Assembly (NCBI RefSeq): GCF_900142165.1
Contig: NZ_FQZY01000006.1
Coordinates: 62,001 to 126,000 of the forward strand
Direction: 5' to 3'
DNA from: Hespellia stercorisuis DSM 15480
GTDB lineage: Bacteria > Bacillota > Clostridia > Lachnospirales > Lachnospiraceae
Length of the DNA: 64,000 nucleotides
The stretch's first letter is position 1; the number at the start of each line of letters is the position of its first letter. Shown in pieces: positions 7,642 through 15,694 of the stretch. A program made the position numbers and the translations under genes. Under the pieces are notes generated by a model. The model had not been told where the DNA came from and searched no databases. It was given only the letters and a program-made list of their open reading frames with translations.

Positions 7642-8802
7642 ATGAAGCGTTTTTATACAGCAGAAGCAGTGACAGAAGGGCATCCGGACAAGCTCTGTGA
7701 CCTGATTGCAGACAGTATCCTGGATGCGTGTCTGAGAGAAGACCGTGCATCTAAGGTGGCCTGCGAGGTTCTGGCGACAAAGGGGAACCTGCTTGTAGCC
7801 GGGGAAATCACCAGCGGCTATGAACCCTATGTGTTCGAAATAGTAAGACAGGTCCTGGAAGAAGTGGGTTATCCCACGGAGGGGGTGCAGATGGATGCAC
7901 TGATCCACCAGCAAAGCCCGGATATTGCAGGCGCCGTGGCGTGTTCAAAAGAAAAACGTGCCGGTCTTCCAGCTGCTCAAGATGGATTTGATGCAGGAGC
8001 CGGGGATCAGGGAGTCATGATCGGCTATGCCTGCAACGAGACCCCGCAGCTTCTGCCCCTTCCGGTGGTACTGGCGAACCGGATCGTCCGGGAATTATCA
8101 GCCTGCAGAAGAAGCGGATACATCGATGGGATATTGCCGGACGGCAAAGCACAGGTCACCGTGGAGTACGAGGAGGGGCACCCAACCCGTTTAGACAGTG
8201 TGGTGGTGTCCTGCCAGCATAGGGAGGACAAGACGTGCAAAAAACTGGAGCAGGAAATCCGGGAAAAGGTGTTAAAACCGGCTCTCCGATTCCTGCCGCC
8301 CGATGAAGATACCAAGATACTCATCAATCCATCGGGCAGATTTGTCTGTGGAGGCATGGATGCAGATACCGGGCTGACGGGACGCAAGCTGATGGTGGAT
8401 ACGTATGGAAGCATGGTCCCCCATGGCGGCGGGGCATTTTCTGGGAAAGACTGTTCGAAGGTAGATCGTTCCGGTGCTTACATGGCACGGTATATCGCCA
8501 AGAACATGGTTGCCGCCGGCCTTGCTAAGCGGTGCCAGATATCACTGGCCTATGCCATTGGTGTGGCGGAGCCTGTGATGGTACAGGTGGATACATTTGG
8601 GACCGGAACTGCCTGTGCAGATGACTGTCTGGCAGCGGCAGTCCCGCTGGTGTTCGGCTTGACCCCGGCGCAGATCAGGGAACATCTGCATCTGGACCGC
8701 CCCATCTATAAACAGACGGCCGTGTTTGGGCATTTTGGAAGAAAGGAATTTCCCTGGGAGCGGACGGATAAGGTCCGGCAGCTGCGGGATGCTCTCCTCT
8801 GA
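7642..8802 (+). CDS. metK: S-adenosylmethionine synthetase
   Basis: This 386-residue methionine adenosyltransferase makes S-adenosylmethionine from methionine and ATP. Signatures are complete: GHPDK (residues 14-18), GAGDQG for ATP, DTGLTGRK, and GGGAFSGKD near the phosphate site. Start ATG 7642 follows AGGAGG at 7631-7636; a GTG at 7624 lies inside the terminator tail and is not favoured. Its stop shares one base with the next start (TGATG). This is an element-borne copy, probably additional to a chromosomal one. It may support the methyltransferase encoded 2 kb downstream (inference). Confidence 0.95.
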   Translation: MKRFYTAEAVTEGHPDKLCDLIADSILDACLREDRASKVACEVLATKGNLLVAGEITSGYEPYVFEIVRQVLEEVGYPTEGVQMDALIHQQSPDIAGAVACSKEKRAGLPAAQDGFDAGAGDQGVMIGYACNETPQLLPLPVVLANRIVRELSACRRSGYIDGILPDGKAQVTVEYEEGHPTRLDSVVVSCQHREDKTCKKLEQEIREKVLKPALRFLPPDEDTKILINPSGRFVCGGMDADTGLTGRKLMVDTYGSMVPHGGGAFSGKDCSKVDRSGAYMARYIAKNMVAAGLAKRCQISLAYAIGVAEPVMVQVDTFGTGTACADDCLAAAVPLVFGLTPAQIREHLHLDRPIYKQTAVFGHFGRKEFPWERTDKVRQLRDALL

Positions 8803-9785
8803 TGGCGTGGGTATCGAAAGAGCAGATCGAAGCGGCAAGGGAGATGTCCGCCATAGAATATCTGAGAAGGTATGAAGCAAAACGCCTGAAGAAATCTTCC
8901 GCAAGGAATGAATGGGAACTGGCCGATCACGACAGCTTTAAGATCAATGGGATCACCAGTGCGTGGCATTGGAAGTCCAGGGACATCGGGGGCTACAGTG
9001 CTTTGAATTTCCTGACCAAGGTAAATGGGATGGACTTTGTGGAGGCGGTGGCGTTCTTAAGCGGACAGAATCCCTCTTATCTGCCGCCCGTGCAGCCAAA
9101 GGAACAACAGCCAATCGTGTTTGAACTGCCGCCAAAAGCGCAAACCTGTGACAAAACCCGCCATTATCTGAAGAACCGTGGCATCAGTGACACAGCCATT
9201 ACCTACTGTGTTCAAAAAGGGATCCTCTATGAGAGCCTTCCCTACCACAATGCAGTGTTTGTGGGATACGATGAAAAGAAGCAACCAAAGTATGCATTCC
9301 TTCGTGGGATTTATGATCAGAATGGAAAGTCATTTAAGATGGAGCAGAGGGGCAGCGAGAAAAGCTGTTCCTTTTTGATTCCCCCAAAGAAGGACAGTGC
9401 CCGGGTAGCCGTTTATGAAGCTGCCATTGATGCCCTGGCTCATATGACACTGGAAGGGGATCCGATGGATAAATATAGGCTGTCCCTTGGTGGAATCAGT
9501 GCCCCGAAGGAGGGAAGTGTACACCGCTCCTATAAGAAACCGTCTGCATTGGAGCGGTTCCTTACAAATCACCCGGAGATTACAGAGATAGAAATCTGCA
9601 CCGACAATGATTTTGCCGGACGTTGGGCCTGTGAACAATTGAAAAAAGCCTATGCAGCGTACAAAATCATTGAGAATCTGCCACAAGCAGAAGGTGCCGA
9701 TTATGGGGATCTGGCCGCAGCGGCCGCAAAAACAAATAGAATAAGAGAAAACAGGACAAAGAGAAAGACCCATGAGGGGAGGTGA
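8802..9785 (+). CDS. DUF3991 and toprim-domain protein
   Basis: This 327-residue protein has an N-terminal DUF3991 region (YLRRYEAKRLKKSS through SALNFLTKVNGMDFVEAV) and a C-terminal toprim fold with EICTDNDFAGRWACEQL (about residues 266-282). Related proteins on conjugative elements look like primase or DNA-processing factors. A role in copying transferred DNA is inference. Translation is coupled to metK by a TGATG overlap. Confidence 0.85.
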   Translation: MAWVSKEQIEAAREMSAIEYLRRYEAKRLKKSSARNEWELADHDSFKINGITSAWHWKSRDIGGYSALNFLTKVNGMDFVEAVAFLSGQNPSYLPPVQPKEQQPIVFELPPKAQTCDKTRHYLKNRGISDTAITYCVQKGILYESLPYHNAVFVGYDEKKQPKYAFLRGIYDQNGKSFKMEQRGSEKSCSFLIPPKKDSARVAVYEAAIDALAHMTLEGDPMDKYRLSLGGISAPKEGSVHRSYKKPSALERFLTNHPEITEIEICTDNDFAGRWACEQLKKAYAAYKIIENLPQAEGADYGDLAAAAAKTNRIRENRTKRKTHEGR

Positions 9786-10590
9786 ACGTATCAAAGAGAA
9801 AGAACAGCTTATCCCACAGATGAAACTTCTGACGCCGCTTTTTGGTTCCTTTTATCCGGATGATAGGCAAAAGGATGCAGGGCATTATGATGAAAATCGC
9901 ACACAGGTGGAACTGTTGGAAGGAAAGGACCTGGCCCCCTATGAAGCTGTGATCGCCCAGATGGTGGAAAAGGAAAATGCTTTCGGAGAAGAAGGTGTTT
10001 GTAATCTGATGGACTACTTTCATGGAAGGGAATCCATCAAGCAAAAGGTATCGCAGGCGATTGTGTCTGTGAAACAAGTGGATGGGGAACTGTATGGCTG
10101 TACGACCCTGACACTTCGTACGAATCTAGAGGGATCAGAGCTTAAGGAACTGTGTGACTATATCAACGGCCAGTACAGCGATGGCTGGGGGGAGGGCTTT
10201 GAACAGCGGGACATTGCCATCGATGGAGGTGTCCTAAATGTGCACTTCTGGTCATCCGGCGGTCTGCAGTTTGAAAAGAAACAGATCCTGGAAGAGAAGC
10301 GGAAAATGGAACAAAGACCGGAGCATGGGGAAGGAAAGGCGATACGCCCAAAGCTTAAGCTCATTGGTAAGGATGGCAACATTTTTGCCATCTTAGGACG
10401 GGCAAAGGCTGTCCTTTGTGATGCCGGGATGAGAGAGGAAGCCTCTGAGATGATCAGCCGGGTAACAGAGGCAGGCAGCTATGAGCAGGCGCTTAGAATC
10501 GTCAGTGCATACGTGGAAACAGAGCTAAGCCCTGCAAAGGAGCAGATGCCGGATAAGAAATCAATGAAAAAGAACCAGCCAGAGCGCTGA
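9772..10590 (+). CDS. Conserved conjugative-element protein, unknown function
   Basis: This roughly 270-residue soluble protein is not assigned to a family I can name. The middle (SDGWGEGFEQRDI, VHFWSS) and a helical C-terminal domain (GNIFAILGRAKAVLCDAGMR, residues about 205-250) recur in proteins of Tn1549-like elements. The first canonical start, ATG 9772, overlaps the previous gene by 14 bp and has no good ribosome site. GGGGAGGTG at 9776-9784 instead points to codon ATC at 9790, so translation may begin at a non-standard codon. Confidence 0.65.
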   Translation: MRGGERIKEKEQLIPQMKLLTPLFGSFYPDDRQKDAGHYDENRTQVELLEGKDLAPYEAVIAQMVEKENAFGEEGVCNLMDYFHGRESIKQKVSQAIVSVKQVDGELYGCTTLTLRTNLEGSELKELCDYINGQYSDGWGEGFEQRDIAIDGGVLNVHFWSSGGLQFEKKQILEEKRKMEQRPEHGEGKAIRPKLKLIGKDGNIFAILGRAKAVLCDAGMREEASEMISRVTEAGSYEQALRIVSAYVETELSPAKEQMPDKKSMKKNQPER

Positions 10591-10611
10591 GAAAAGAAGG
10601 GATGATGCCTA

Positions 10612-11418
10612 TTGGGAAAAACTTTAGAATTAGCAGCAATCATGAAAGAAGATGCCGTACGGCCAGAGCATACCGGGGGCAAGAAGTGGGAAATCCTGCA
10701 TGGAGATACCCTGCGCCTGGTCAATGCCTTTGAGCCGGGAGTCTTCGATGCGGTGATCACAGATCCGCCTTATGCTTCCGGTGGTACGAAACAAAATGAA
10801 CGGAACCGCATGACAAATCAGAAATACAGCAGCATGAAGCAAGGGAATGCCTTACCGGATTTTGATGGGGATAACAAAGACCAGCGCTCCTGGATGCACT
10901 GGATGGCAGAATGGCTGTACGATGTTAGAAAAGCCTGCAAGAGTGGTGCCCCGATCTGCCTGTTCATCGACTGGCGGCAGTATCCGTCCATTACCGATGC
11001 CCTCCAGTGGGCAGGGTGGATCTGGAGAGGAACAGCCGTGTGGGACAAAGGGAATTCCCGCCCGCAAAAGGGACGCTTCCGCCAACAGGCAGAATACATT
11101 GTATGGGGGAGCAATGGCGCAATGCCGATCAGCCGTCCGGTGTCCTGCCTGCCGGGCGTGTTTCGGTATGGAAACCCACAGAACCGGATCCATGTCACAG
11201 AGAAGCCACTGCAGCTAATGAGGGATGTGGTTCAGATTTGCGAATCTGGTGGTTTGATCTTAGATCCCTTTGCCGGAGCAGGTACTACAGTCCTTGCCGC
11301 AGTACAGGAGGGATATCAGGCAGTAGGAATTGAAGTGACCGATGCCTATTATAAGCTGGGGACAGACCGCATCCGGTATGCATTAGAGGAAGCCAATCAG
11401 GAAAGGGGGGAAGGATAA
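10612..11418 (+). CDS. Site-specific DNA methyltransferase (adenine, beta-type order)
   Basis: This 268-residue enzyme has the catalytic motif DPPY (AVITDPPYASGG, about residues 43-54) before the SAM-binding motif DPFAGAGTT (about residues 219-227). That order is typical of beta-class amino-methyltransferases, and DPPY indicates N6-adenine or N4-cytosine. Start TTG 10612 follows GAAGGGATG; nearby ATGs are out of frame. No restriction endonuclease is adjacent, so it is probably an orphan, perhaps protecting the element from recipient restriction. Confidence 0.88.
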   Translation: MGKTLELAAIMKEDAVRPEHTGGKKWEILHGDTLRLVNAFEPGVFDAVITDPPYASGGTKQNERNRMTNQKYSSMKQGNALPDFDGDNKDQRSWMHWMAEWLYDVRKACKSGAPICLFIDWRQYPSITDALQWAGWIWRGTAVWDKGNSRPQKGRFRQQAEYIVWGSNGAMPISRPVSCLPGVFRYGNPQNRIHVTEKPLQLMRDVVQICESGGLILDPFAGAGTTVLAAVQEGYQAVGIEVTDAYYKLGTDRIRYALEEANQERGEG

Positions 11419-11420
11419 AG

Positions 11421-12344
11421 ATGGAGAATAAATTAACGTATTCAGAATTTCAAGAGCACTTACTACAGGCGGTGCGACAGGAGCTTAAAACGCAGGGGAG
11501 CTATCAATGTGAACTGACACATAATCAAAAAAATAATGTGGAATCAGCGGGGCTTATCATCCGGCAGGAGGACCATGTGATCGCACCTGTTTTCTATTTG
11601 GAAAAAGCGTATCAATCGTTTCTTGCGGGGATGCCCCTACAGCAGATCAGCCGGGAGTTGGTGGAAGCTTATCAGGAACAGGTACTCCCGGAGGTTGATC
11701 TTCCGGATCTGACGGATTATGAAAAGATAAAGGATAGGCTTCGGGTACGGCTCGTGAACCGGGAAAATAATCAGTCGTATTATAAACAGGGGCCATACAA
11801 ACTGCATCCAATGGGAGCGGAAGTGCTGTATATAGACCTGGAGAATCAGGGGACAGAACGTATGTCCATACAGGTGAAGACCATTATGGCCGAGCGGTGG
11901 GGTAAACCAGAGGCAGAATTATTTGGGACGGCACTTGAGAATACACAGGATCATGAGAAAGTCAGCTTCTGTTCCATGAATGAAGCTCTGCAGGAGCTTC
12001 TTGCAGAGGAACCCATGGTGGCACCGCTAGAGGAATCCCCCATGTATGTACTGAGCAATGAAACCAGAAAATTTGGTGCGACAGTCCTCTTGTATCCGGA
12101 GGTGGCAAAGCAGATCCGTGATAAGATCGGAAAAGATTACTATATCCTCCCCTCCAGTATCCATGAATGTATCATCTTGCCAAAGGAAAAAGGGATGCTA
12201 AGTGTAAAGGAACTGCGGGATATGGTCTGGGAGATCAACCAGAGCCAGGTGCTGCCGGAGGAGGTCTTGGGAAATGAGGTATATGAGTTCCGGGACACTG
12301 TGGCTAAAGTGAAAAAATGCAGCAAGGAAGAACGGGAACGTTAG
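11421..12344 (+). CDS. DUF5688-family protein
   Basis: This 307-residue protein resembles the DUF5688 family of Firmicute conjugative elements: an N-terminal YSEFQEHLLQAVRQEL start, a central LVNRENNQSYYK and a C-terminal YILPSSIHECIILP block. No catalytic motif is visible and there is no signal or membrane segment. It follows the methyltransferase stop by two bases, so they are co-transcribed. Function is unknown. Confidence 0.75.
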   Translation: MENKLTYSEFQEHLLQAVRQELKTQGSYQCELTHNQKNNVESAGLIIRQEDHVIAPVFYLEKAYQSFLAGMPLQQISRELVEAYQEQVLPEVDLPDLTDYEKIKDRLRVRLVNRENNQSYYKQGPYKLHPMGAEVLYIDLENQGTERMSIQVKTIMAERWGKPEAELFGTALENTQDHEKVSFCSMNEALQELLAEEPMVAPLEESPMYVLSNETRKFGATVLLYPEVAKQIRDKIGKDYYILPSSIHECIILPKEKGMLSVKELRDMVWEINQSQVLPEEVLGNEVYEFRDTVAKVKKCSKEERER

Positions 12345-12347
12345 ACA

Positions 12348-12408
12348 GGGCATCCGTATGGATGCTCTGAAATTATTTTAGGAGAACAAGGGCATCCACG
12401 TGGATGCC
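12348..12408. repeat. Paired palindromes sharing GCATCC
   Basis: Two stem-loops carry the same core. One at 12348-12368 is AGGGCATCC-gtat-GGATGCTCT (one G-T pair). The other, at 12391-12408, is the perfect 18-base palindrome GGCATCCACGTGGATGCC. The second ends just before the AGGAGG of the next gene, so it could hide the ribosome site or bind a dimeric regulator. Confidence 0.6.
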
Positions 12409-12424
12409 AAAGGAGGGATGTTTT

Positions 12425-12751
12425 ATGGAACAGGCATTGGCTTATGTATGCTGTTCCCCGGAGGAGAGCCGGGCGAACGTGCAGAAATACTGCCGGAAGA
12501 TCTATGAGATGGGATATGTCCCCTTGTGCCCGCAGTTTGGATTTTCCCCATTTTTAGATGAACGTGAGGCAGAGGACCAGCAGGCATTTGGCCGGATGTC
12601 CCATCTGCTCTTACGGAGATGCCGGATGGTGGTAGTCTGCGGACGGGAAGTGACAGCAACCATGAATACAGAAATCAGTATGGCGGACAGGCTGCATATT
12701 ATCTGCACGACCTTAGAGGGGCTGCTGAAGATCAAAGAAAACGGAGCCTGA
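12425..12751 (+). CDS. Nucleoside 2-deoxyribosyltransferase-like (DUF4406/DUF7768-type) protein
   Basis: This 108-residue protein starts at ATG 12425 behind AAGGAGGG. It has the pattern of small Rossmann-like deoxyribosyltransferase relatives: an N-terminal AYVCCSPE, YVPLCPQFGFSPFLD in the middle, and MVVVCGREVTATMNTEI where the family places its nucleotide/acid residues. It is common in conjugative elements. A nucleotide-related role is plausible but unproven. Confidence 0.65.
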   Translation: MEQALAYVCCSPEESRANVQKYCRKIYEMGYVPLCPQFGFSPFLDEREAEDQQAFGRMSHLLLRRCRMVVVCGREVTATMNTEISMADRLHIICTTLEGLLKIKENGA

Positions 12752-12763
12752 ACCGCATCAAGG

Positions 12764-12865
12764 AGTCTGTATGACAGACTTTCTGGTGCGACTGGTTTTG
12801 CAAGCATAGCGTTTGGATATCCAAACGCACTTTGGGGCGGACCCCAAACCCCCGGTATCGAATCG
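12764..12865 (+). other. Probable origin of transfer (oriT)
   Basis: Three consecutive inverted repeats lie upstream of mobC and the relaxase. They are AGTCTGT-atg-ACAGACT (12764-12780), the perfect 20-base palindrome GCGTTTGGATATCCAAACGC (12809-12828), and TTTGGGG-cgga-CCCCAAA (12831-12848). The last is followed by CCCCCGGTATCG. A hairpin ending in an ACCCCC tract beside mobC is the usual arrangement for MOBP-type origins in this element family. The nick position is inferred to lie in or just after the C-tract. Confidence 0.65.
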
Positions 12866-12881
12866 GAAAGGAGAAAGAGCC

Positions 12882-13325
12882 ATGTTTTTAGTTGGATTGG
12901 CAGTGGGCGTTATAGTAGGAGGGGTCATGGGCATTGTAATCGTGTCTCTGGCAGTGGCAGGAAAAAAGGAAGATGAGCAATTGGCAGCATGGTTTGAGAA
13001 GGAGGGAGAGGACAAAAGATGCATCTGCTTTTTAGATGAACAGGAAAAACAGCTATTTTCCATCCCCGATGGGGACTGCATCGGACTGGCGGCTGAAAAT
13101 GGGGATCAACAGGTGTGCATCTGCCACTATGTGGATGCTGCCCATGTGCAGATCCATGGAGAAGTCTGGGAGCTGCTCCGCTTTGCAAAGGAGATGAAGC
13201 AAAGGGGGATTACGTATTATCCGCTGTTAAAATCAGGAACAAAGAAAGAAGGGATATTTTATGAGGAAGAGGAACCATGTGATCCCGGTCCGGTTAAATG
13301 CCAGGGAACTGCGCTATCTGGATGA
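12882..13325 (+). CDS. DUF3789-like membrane-anchored ICE protein
   Basis: This 147-residue protein starts at ATG 12882 behind GGAAAGGAG. Residues 2-28 form a glycine-rich membrane segment like DUF3789 (FLVGLAVGVIVGGVMG). A soluble part follows, with CICFLDEQEKQLFSIPDGD and HVQIHGEVWELLRFAKEMKQRG, resembling LPD-type domains of mobile-element proteins (weak). The last 65 bp overlap mobC in another frame, so the true C-terminus may be shorter or frameshifted. Function is unknown. Confidence 0.6.
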   Translation: MFLVGLAVGVIVGGVMGIVIVSLAVAGKKEDEQLAAWFEKEGEDKRCICFLDEQEKQLFSIPDGDCIGLAAENGDQQVCICHYVDAAHVQIHGEVWELLRFAKEMKQRGITYYPLLKSGTKKEGIFYEEEEPCDPGPVKCQGTALSG

Positions 13326-13569
13326 GCAGGTAACAAAAAGCGGGTTTTCCAGAGAAACGTATCTCCGCTCCTTGATCGTGGGCGGGGAGGTACGGGCAAA
13401 GCCGTGTGAGCATCATGCGGAGCTTTTGCGAAAGGTCGCCGGGCTGTGCAATAATGCCAATCAGCTTGCGCATGTGGCGAACGCTGCCCAGCGTGCCGAT
13501 CCGGAGCGGATCCAGGAGATGAGCCGGATATCCAAGGCGGTCTGGCAGCTTGTGAAGGAGGAGTGGTAG
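13261..13569 (+). CDS. mobC: MobC-family relaxosome accessory protein
   Basis: This 102-residue basic DNA-binding protein has an N-terminal ribbon-helix-helix-like segment (VIPVRLNARELRYLDEQVTKSGFSRETYLRSLI) and the MobC helix with LCNNANQLAHVANA. MobC proteins bind oriT and help the relaxase melt and nick it. It ends 7 bp before the relaxase gene and lies just after the predicted oriT. Confidence 0.88.
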   Translation: MRKRNHVIPVRLNARELRYLDEQVTKSGFSRETYLRSLIVGGEVRAKPCEHHAELLRKVAGLCNNANQLAHVANAAQRADPERIQEMSRISKAVWQLVKEEW

Positions 13570-13575
13570 GGACGC

Positions 13576-14877
13576 ATGGCCTATACCAGCATCCTTCCCG
13601 TCCACCGCCTGGACCATGCGATCGATTATGTGCGTGATCAGGAAAAGACCGTGAAAAAGCCGGAGCAGGCAGACTCCCTGGAAGGAGCCATTGCCTATGC
13701 CATGAACCGGGAAAAAACAGAAACAGCCGTCTTTGAAGATTCCATTGGCTGTACCTGTGCGTGTGCATTTGCCGATATGGCTGCCACCAAGGAGCGGTTC
13801 CATAAGGCCGGAGGGGTACAAGGATATCATCTGATCCAGAGCTTTGCCGAAGGGGAGGTAACGCCGGAGCTTGCGCATCTGATCGGACAGGAGCTGGCCG
13901 AACGGCTGTTAAACGGGCAGTTTGAAGCAGTCATCACGACCCACTTGAATACTCGGCATTACCATAACCATATCGTGTTCAACTCTGTGAGCATGATGGA
14001 TGGCCATAAGTATCACAGCAACAGCCGGAGCTATTACGAGGATATCCGCCAAAACTCCGATGCCCTGTGCCGGAAATATGGGCTGTCCATCATTCAAACA
14101 CAGGGAGGAAAGGGGATGCATTATGCACAGTGGAAGGCTGAAAAAGAGGGCAGGCCGACCTGGCGGAGCGGGATCCGTATGGATATCCGGGAGGCTATAC
14201 AGCTTAGTTTCACCTGGAAACAGTTCCTGCGCCAGATGGAAGACAAAGGCTACGCGTGGAAACTGAACCGGAAGCATCTTGCCTTGAAAGCCCCAGGGAT
14301 GGAGCGCTATATCCGCTTAAAGAGCCTTGGGGAATCTTATACAGAGACCGCCATACGGGAATGGATCCTCCAGCCGGAACACTTCCGACAGCAAAGGGCC
14401 GAAAAAGAAACCCTGCCAAACAAAAAGCAGCACAAAAAAGCGGTCGGCATACAGGCACTCTACTATTTCTATATGTACCGGCTGGGGATATGGGGAAAAC
14501 ATTCCGTGGGGAACGCTTATTCCTTAAAGGCAGATATCCGTAAGTTGGATGAGCGCATCGAACAGCTTCATTTTCTGGAACAGCATAAGATCACCAGTAA
14601 AAAAGAACTGGAAGCTTATCGGAAGCCATTGGAGAGGCAGATCCTGGAGATTTTAAAGGAACGCAGGCACCTGTACCGTAAAGATCCGAGTTCAGAGCAG
14701 CTCAAAGAGATCACGGAAGCCTTAAAGCCAATCCGAAAGGAAGTGAAGCTGTGCAGCCAAATCCAGGAGCATGCGCTTGAAATAGAGCATCGTTTACAGC
14801 AGATGGAACAATGGGAGCAAGAAAAGGTACAACAAAAGTTGGAAACAGAGAACAGGAAAGAAAAGAAAGAGAGGTGA
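13576..14877 (+). CDS. Relaxase/mobilization nuclease, MOBP type
   Basis: This 433-residue relaxase nicks the transferred strand at oriT and stays covalently attached to its 5' end. The three-histidine metal motif is present in THLNTRHYHNHIVFNS (about residues 116-131). The catalytic tyrosine is probably within the first 25 residues (AYTSILPV or IDYVRD). The helical C-terminal third is very charged and probably contacts the relaxosome or coupling protein. It is co-transcribed with mobC and pcfB-like genes. Confidence 0.92.
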   Translation: MAYTSILPVHRLDHAIDYVRDQEKTVKKPEQADSLEGAIAYAMNREKTETAVFEDSIGCTCACAFADMAATKERFHKAGGVQGYHLIQSFAEGEVTPELAHLIGQELAERLLNGQFEAVITTHLNTRHYHNHIVFNSVSMMDGHKYHSNSRSYYEDIRQNSDALCRKYGLSIIQTQGGKGMHYAQWKAEKEGRPTWRSGIRMDIREAIQLSFTWKQFLRQMEDKGYAWKLNRKHLALKAPGMERYIRLKSLGESYTETAIREWILQPEHFRQQRAEKETLPNKKQHKKAVGIQALYYFYMYRLGIWGKHSVGNAYSLKADIRKLDERIEQLHFLEQHKITSKKELEAYRKPLERQILEILKERRHLYRKDPSSEQLKEITEALKPIRKEVKLCSQIQEHALEIEHRLQQMEQWEQEKVQQKLETENRKEKKER

Positions 14878-14881
14878 CCAC

Positions 14882-15688
14882 ATGAACCTTGGAAGTGATG
14901 CGGCAGACCAGATTGTAAAATACAGTATGGAGGGTCTGGAAACAGGAGGAAAGCTGGCGCTGGAGGGTGCGGATAAGCTCCTGCGCATTTCGGGCAGAGG
15001 TGCACAGCATCTGGCCGCCTTTTTCTATGCGGTACTTACAGATAATAAAAAGAGCAGGGGCAGGACCCGTGTGGTACGTATGGTAAAAGACGGAAGAAAC
15101 TTGAAATTTTTCACCGTTCCTAAGGATCGGTTAAAGGAGTTCTGTGAGGAGGGAAAGAAACGGGGGCTGCTCTACGTAGTGATTAAAGATAAAAGAGATC
15201 CGATAAAGTGTGAGATCATGGTATATGCTGATGATGCAGCAAAGGTCAACCGTGTAATGGATAAGATGAACCTTGATTTTACAGCAGCCCAAAGCGGCCA
15301 GCTTGCACATGAGACAAGAGGGGAAATGACCCTGCAGGAACCGGATAAACTAGAAAACATCCAGATGCCGGAAGGTGAGGTATCCTTTGAAATCTTTGAT
15401 TCCGAACAGGATTTTAACTTTGATACAGCAGAGCCAGGAAATTTTACACAGGCGCAGGAGGCAGAGGAAAAGAATCCGTCCGCACCTTCCTTGCGCAGCA
15501 GCGATACTTCTACGGAGCAGGGAAAGACTGAAAAGCCGTCCGTCCGGGAGGAACTGCAGGAGATCAAAGAAGAGCACAAGCAAAAAGCGGAACAGAAACA
15601 AAGGCAGGCTAAAAGCCGAAAGAAACAGCGGGGAAAGAACCGATCGGCCGGCAAGGGTAAGAAAAAAGGAAAAACGAAAGGAAGGTAA
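14882..15688 (+). CDS. PcfB/DUF3801-family conjugation protein
   Basis: This 268-residue protein starts at ATG 14882 behind GAGAGGTG. Its first 150 residues match the PcfB (DUF3801) pattern: SGRGAQHLAAFFYAVL, FFTVPKDRLKEFCEEGKKRGLLYVVIKDK and MVYADDAAKVNRVMD. PcfB-type proteins act as relaxosome adaptors for the coupling ATPase. The C-terminus is a low-complexity, very Lys/Arg-rich tail, suitable for binding nucleic acid. Confidence 0.85.
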   Translation: MNLGSDAADQIVKYSMEGLETGGKLALEGADKLLRISGRGAQHLAAFFYAVLTDNKKSRGRTRVVRMVKDGRNLKFFTVPKDRLKEFCEEGKKRGLLYVVIKDKRDPIKCEIMVYADDAAKVNRVMDKMNLDFTAAQSGQLAHETRGEMTLQEPDKLENIQMPEGEVSFEIFDSEQDFNFDTAEPGNFTQAQEAEEKNPSAPSLRSSDTSTEQGKTEKPSVREELQEIKEEHKQKAEQKQRQAKSRKKQRGKNRSAGKGKKKGKTKGR

Positions 15689-15694
15689 TGCCGC

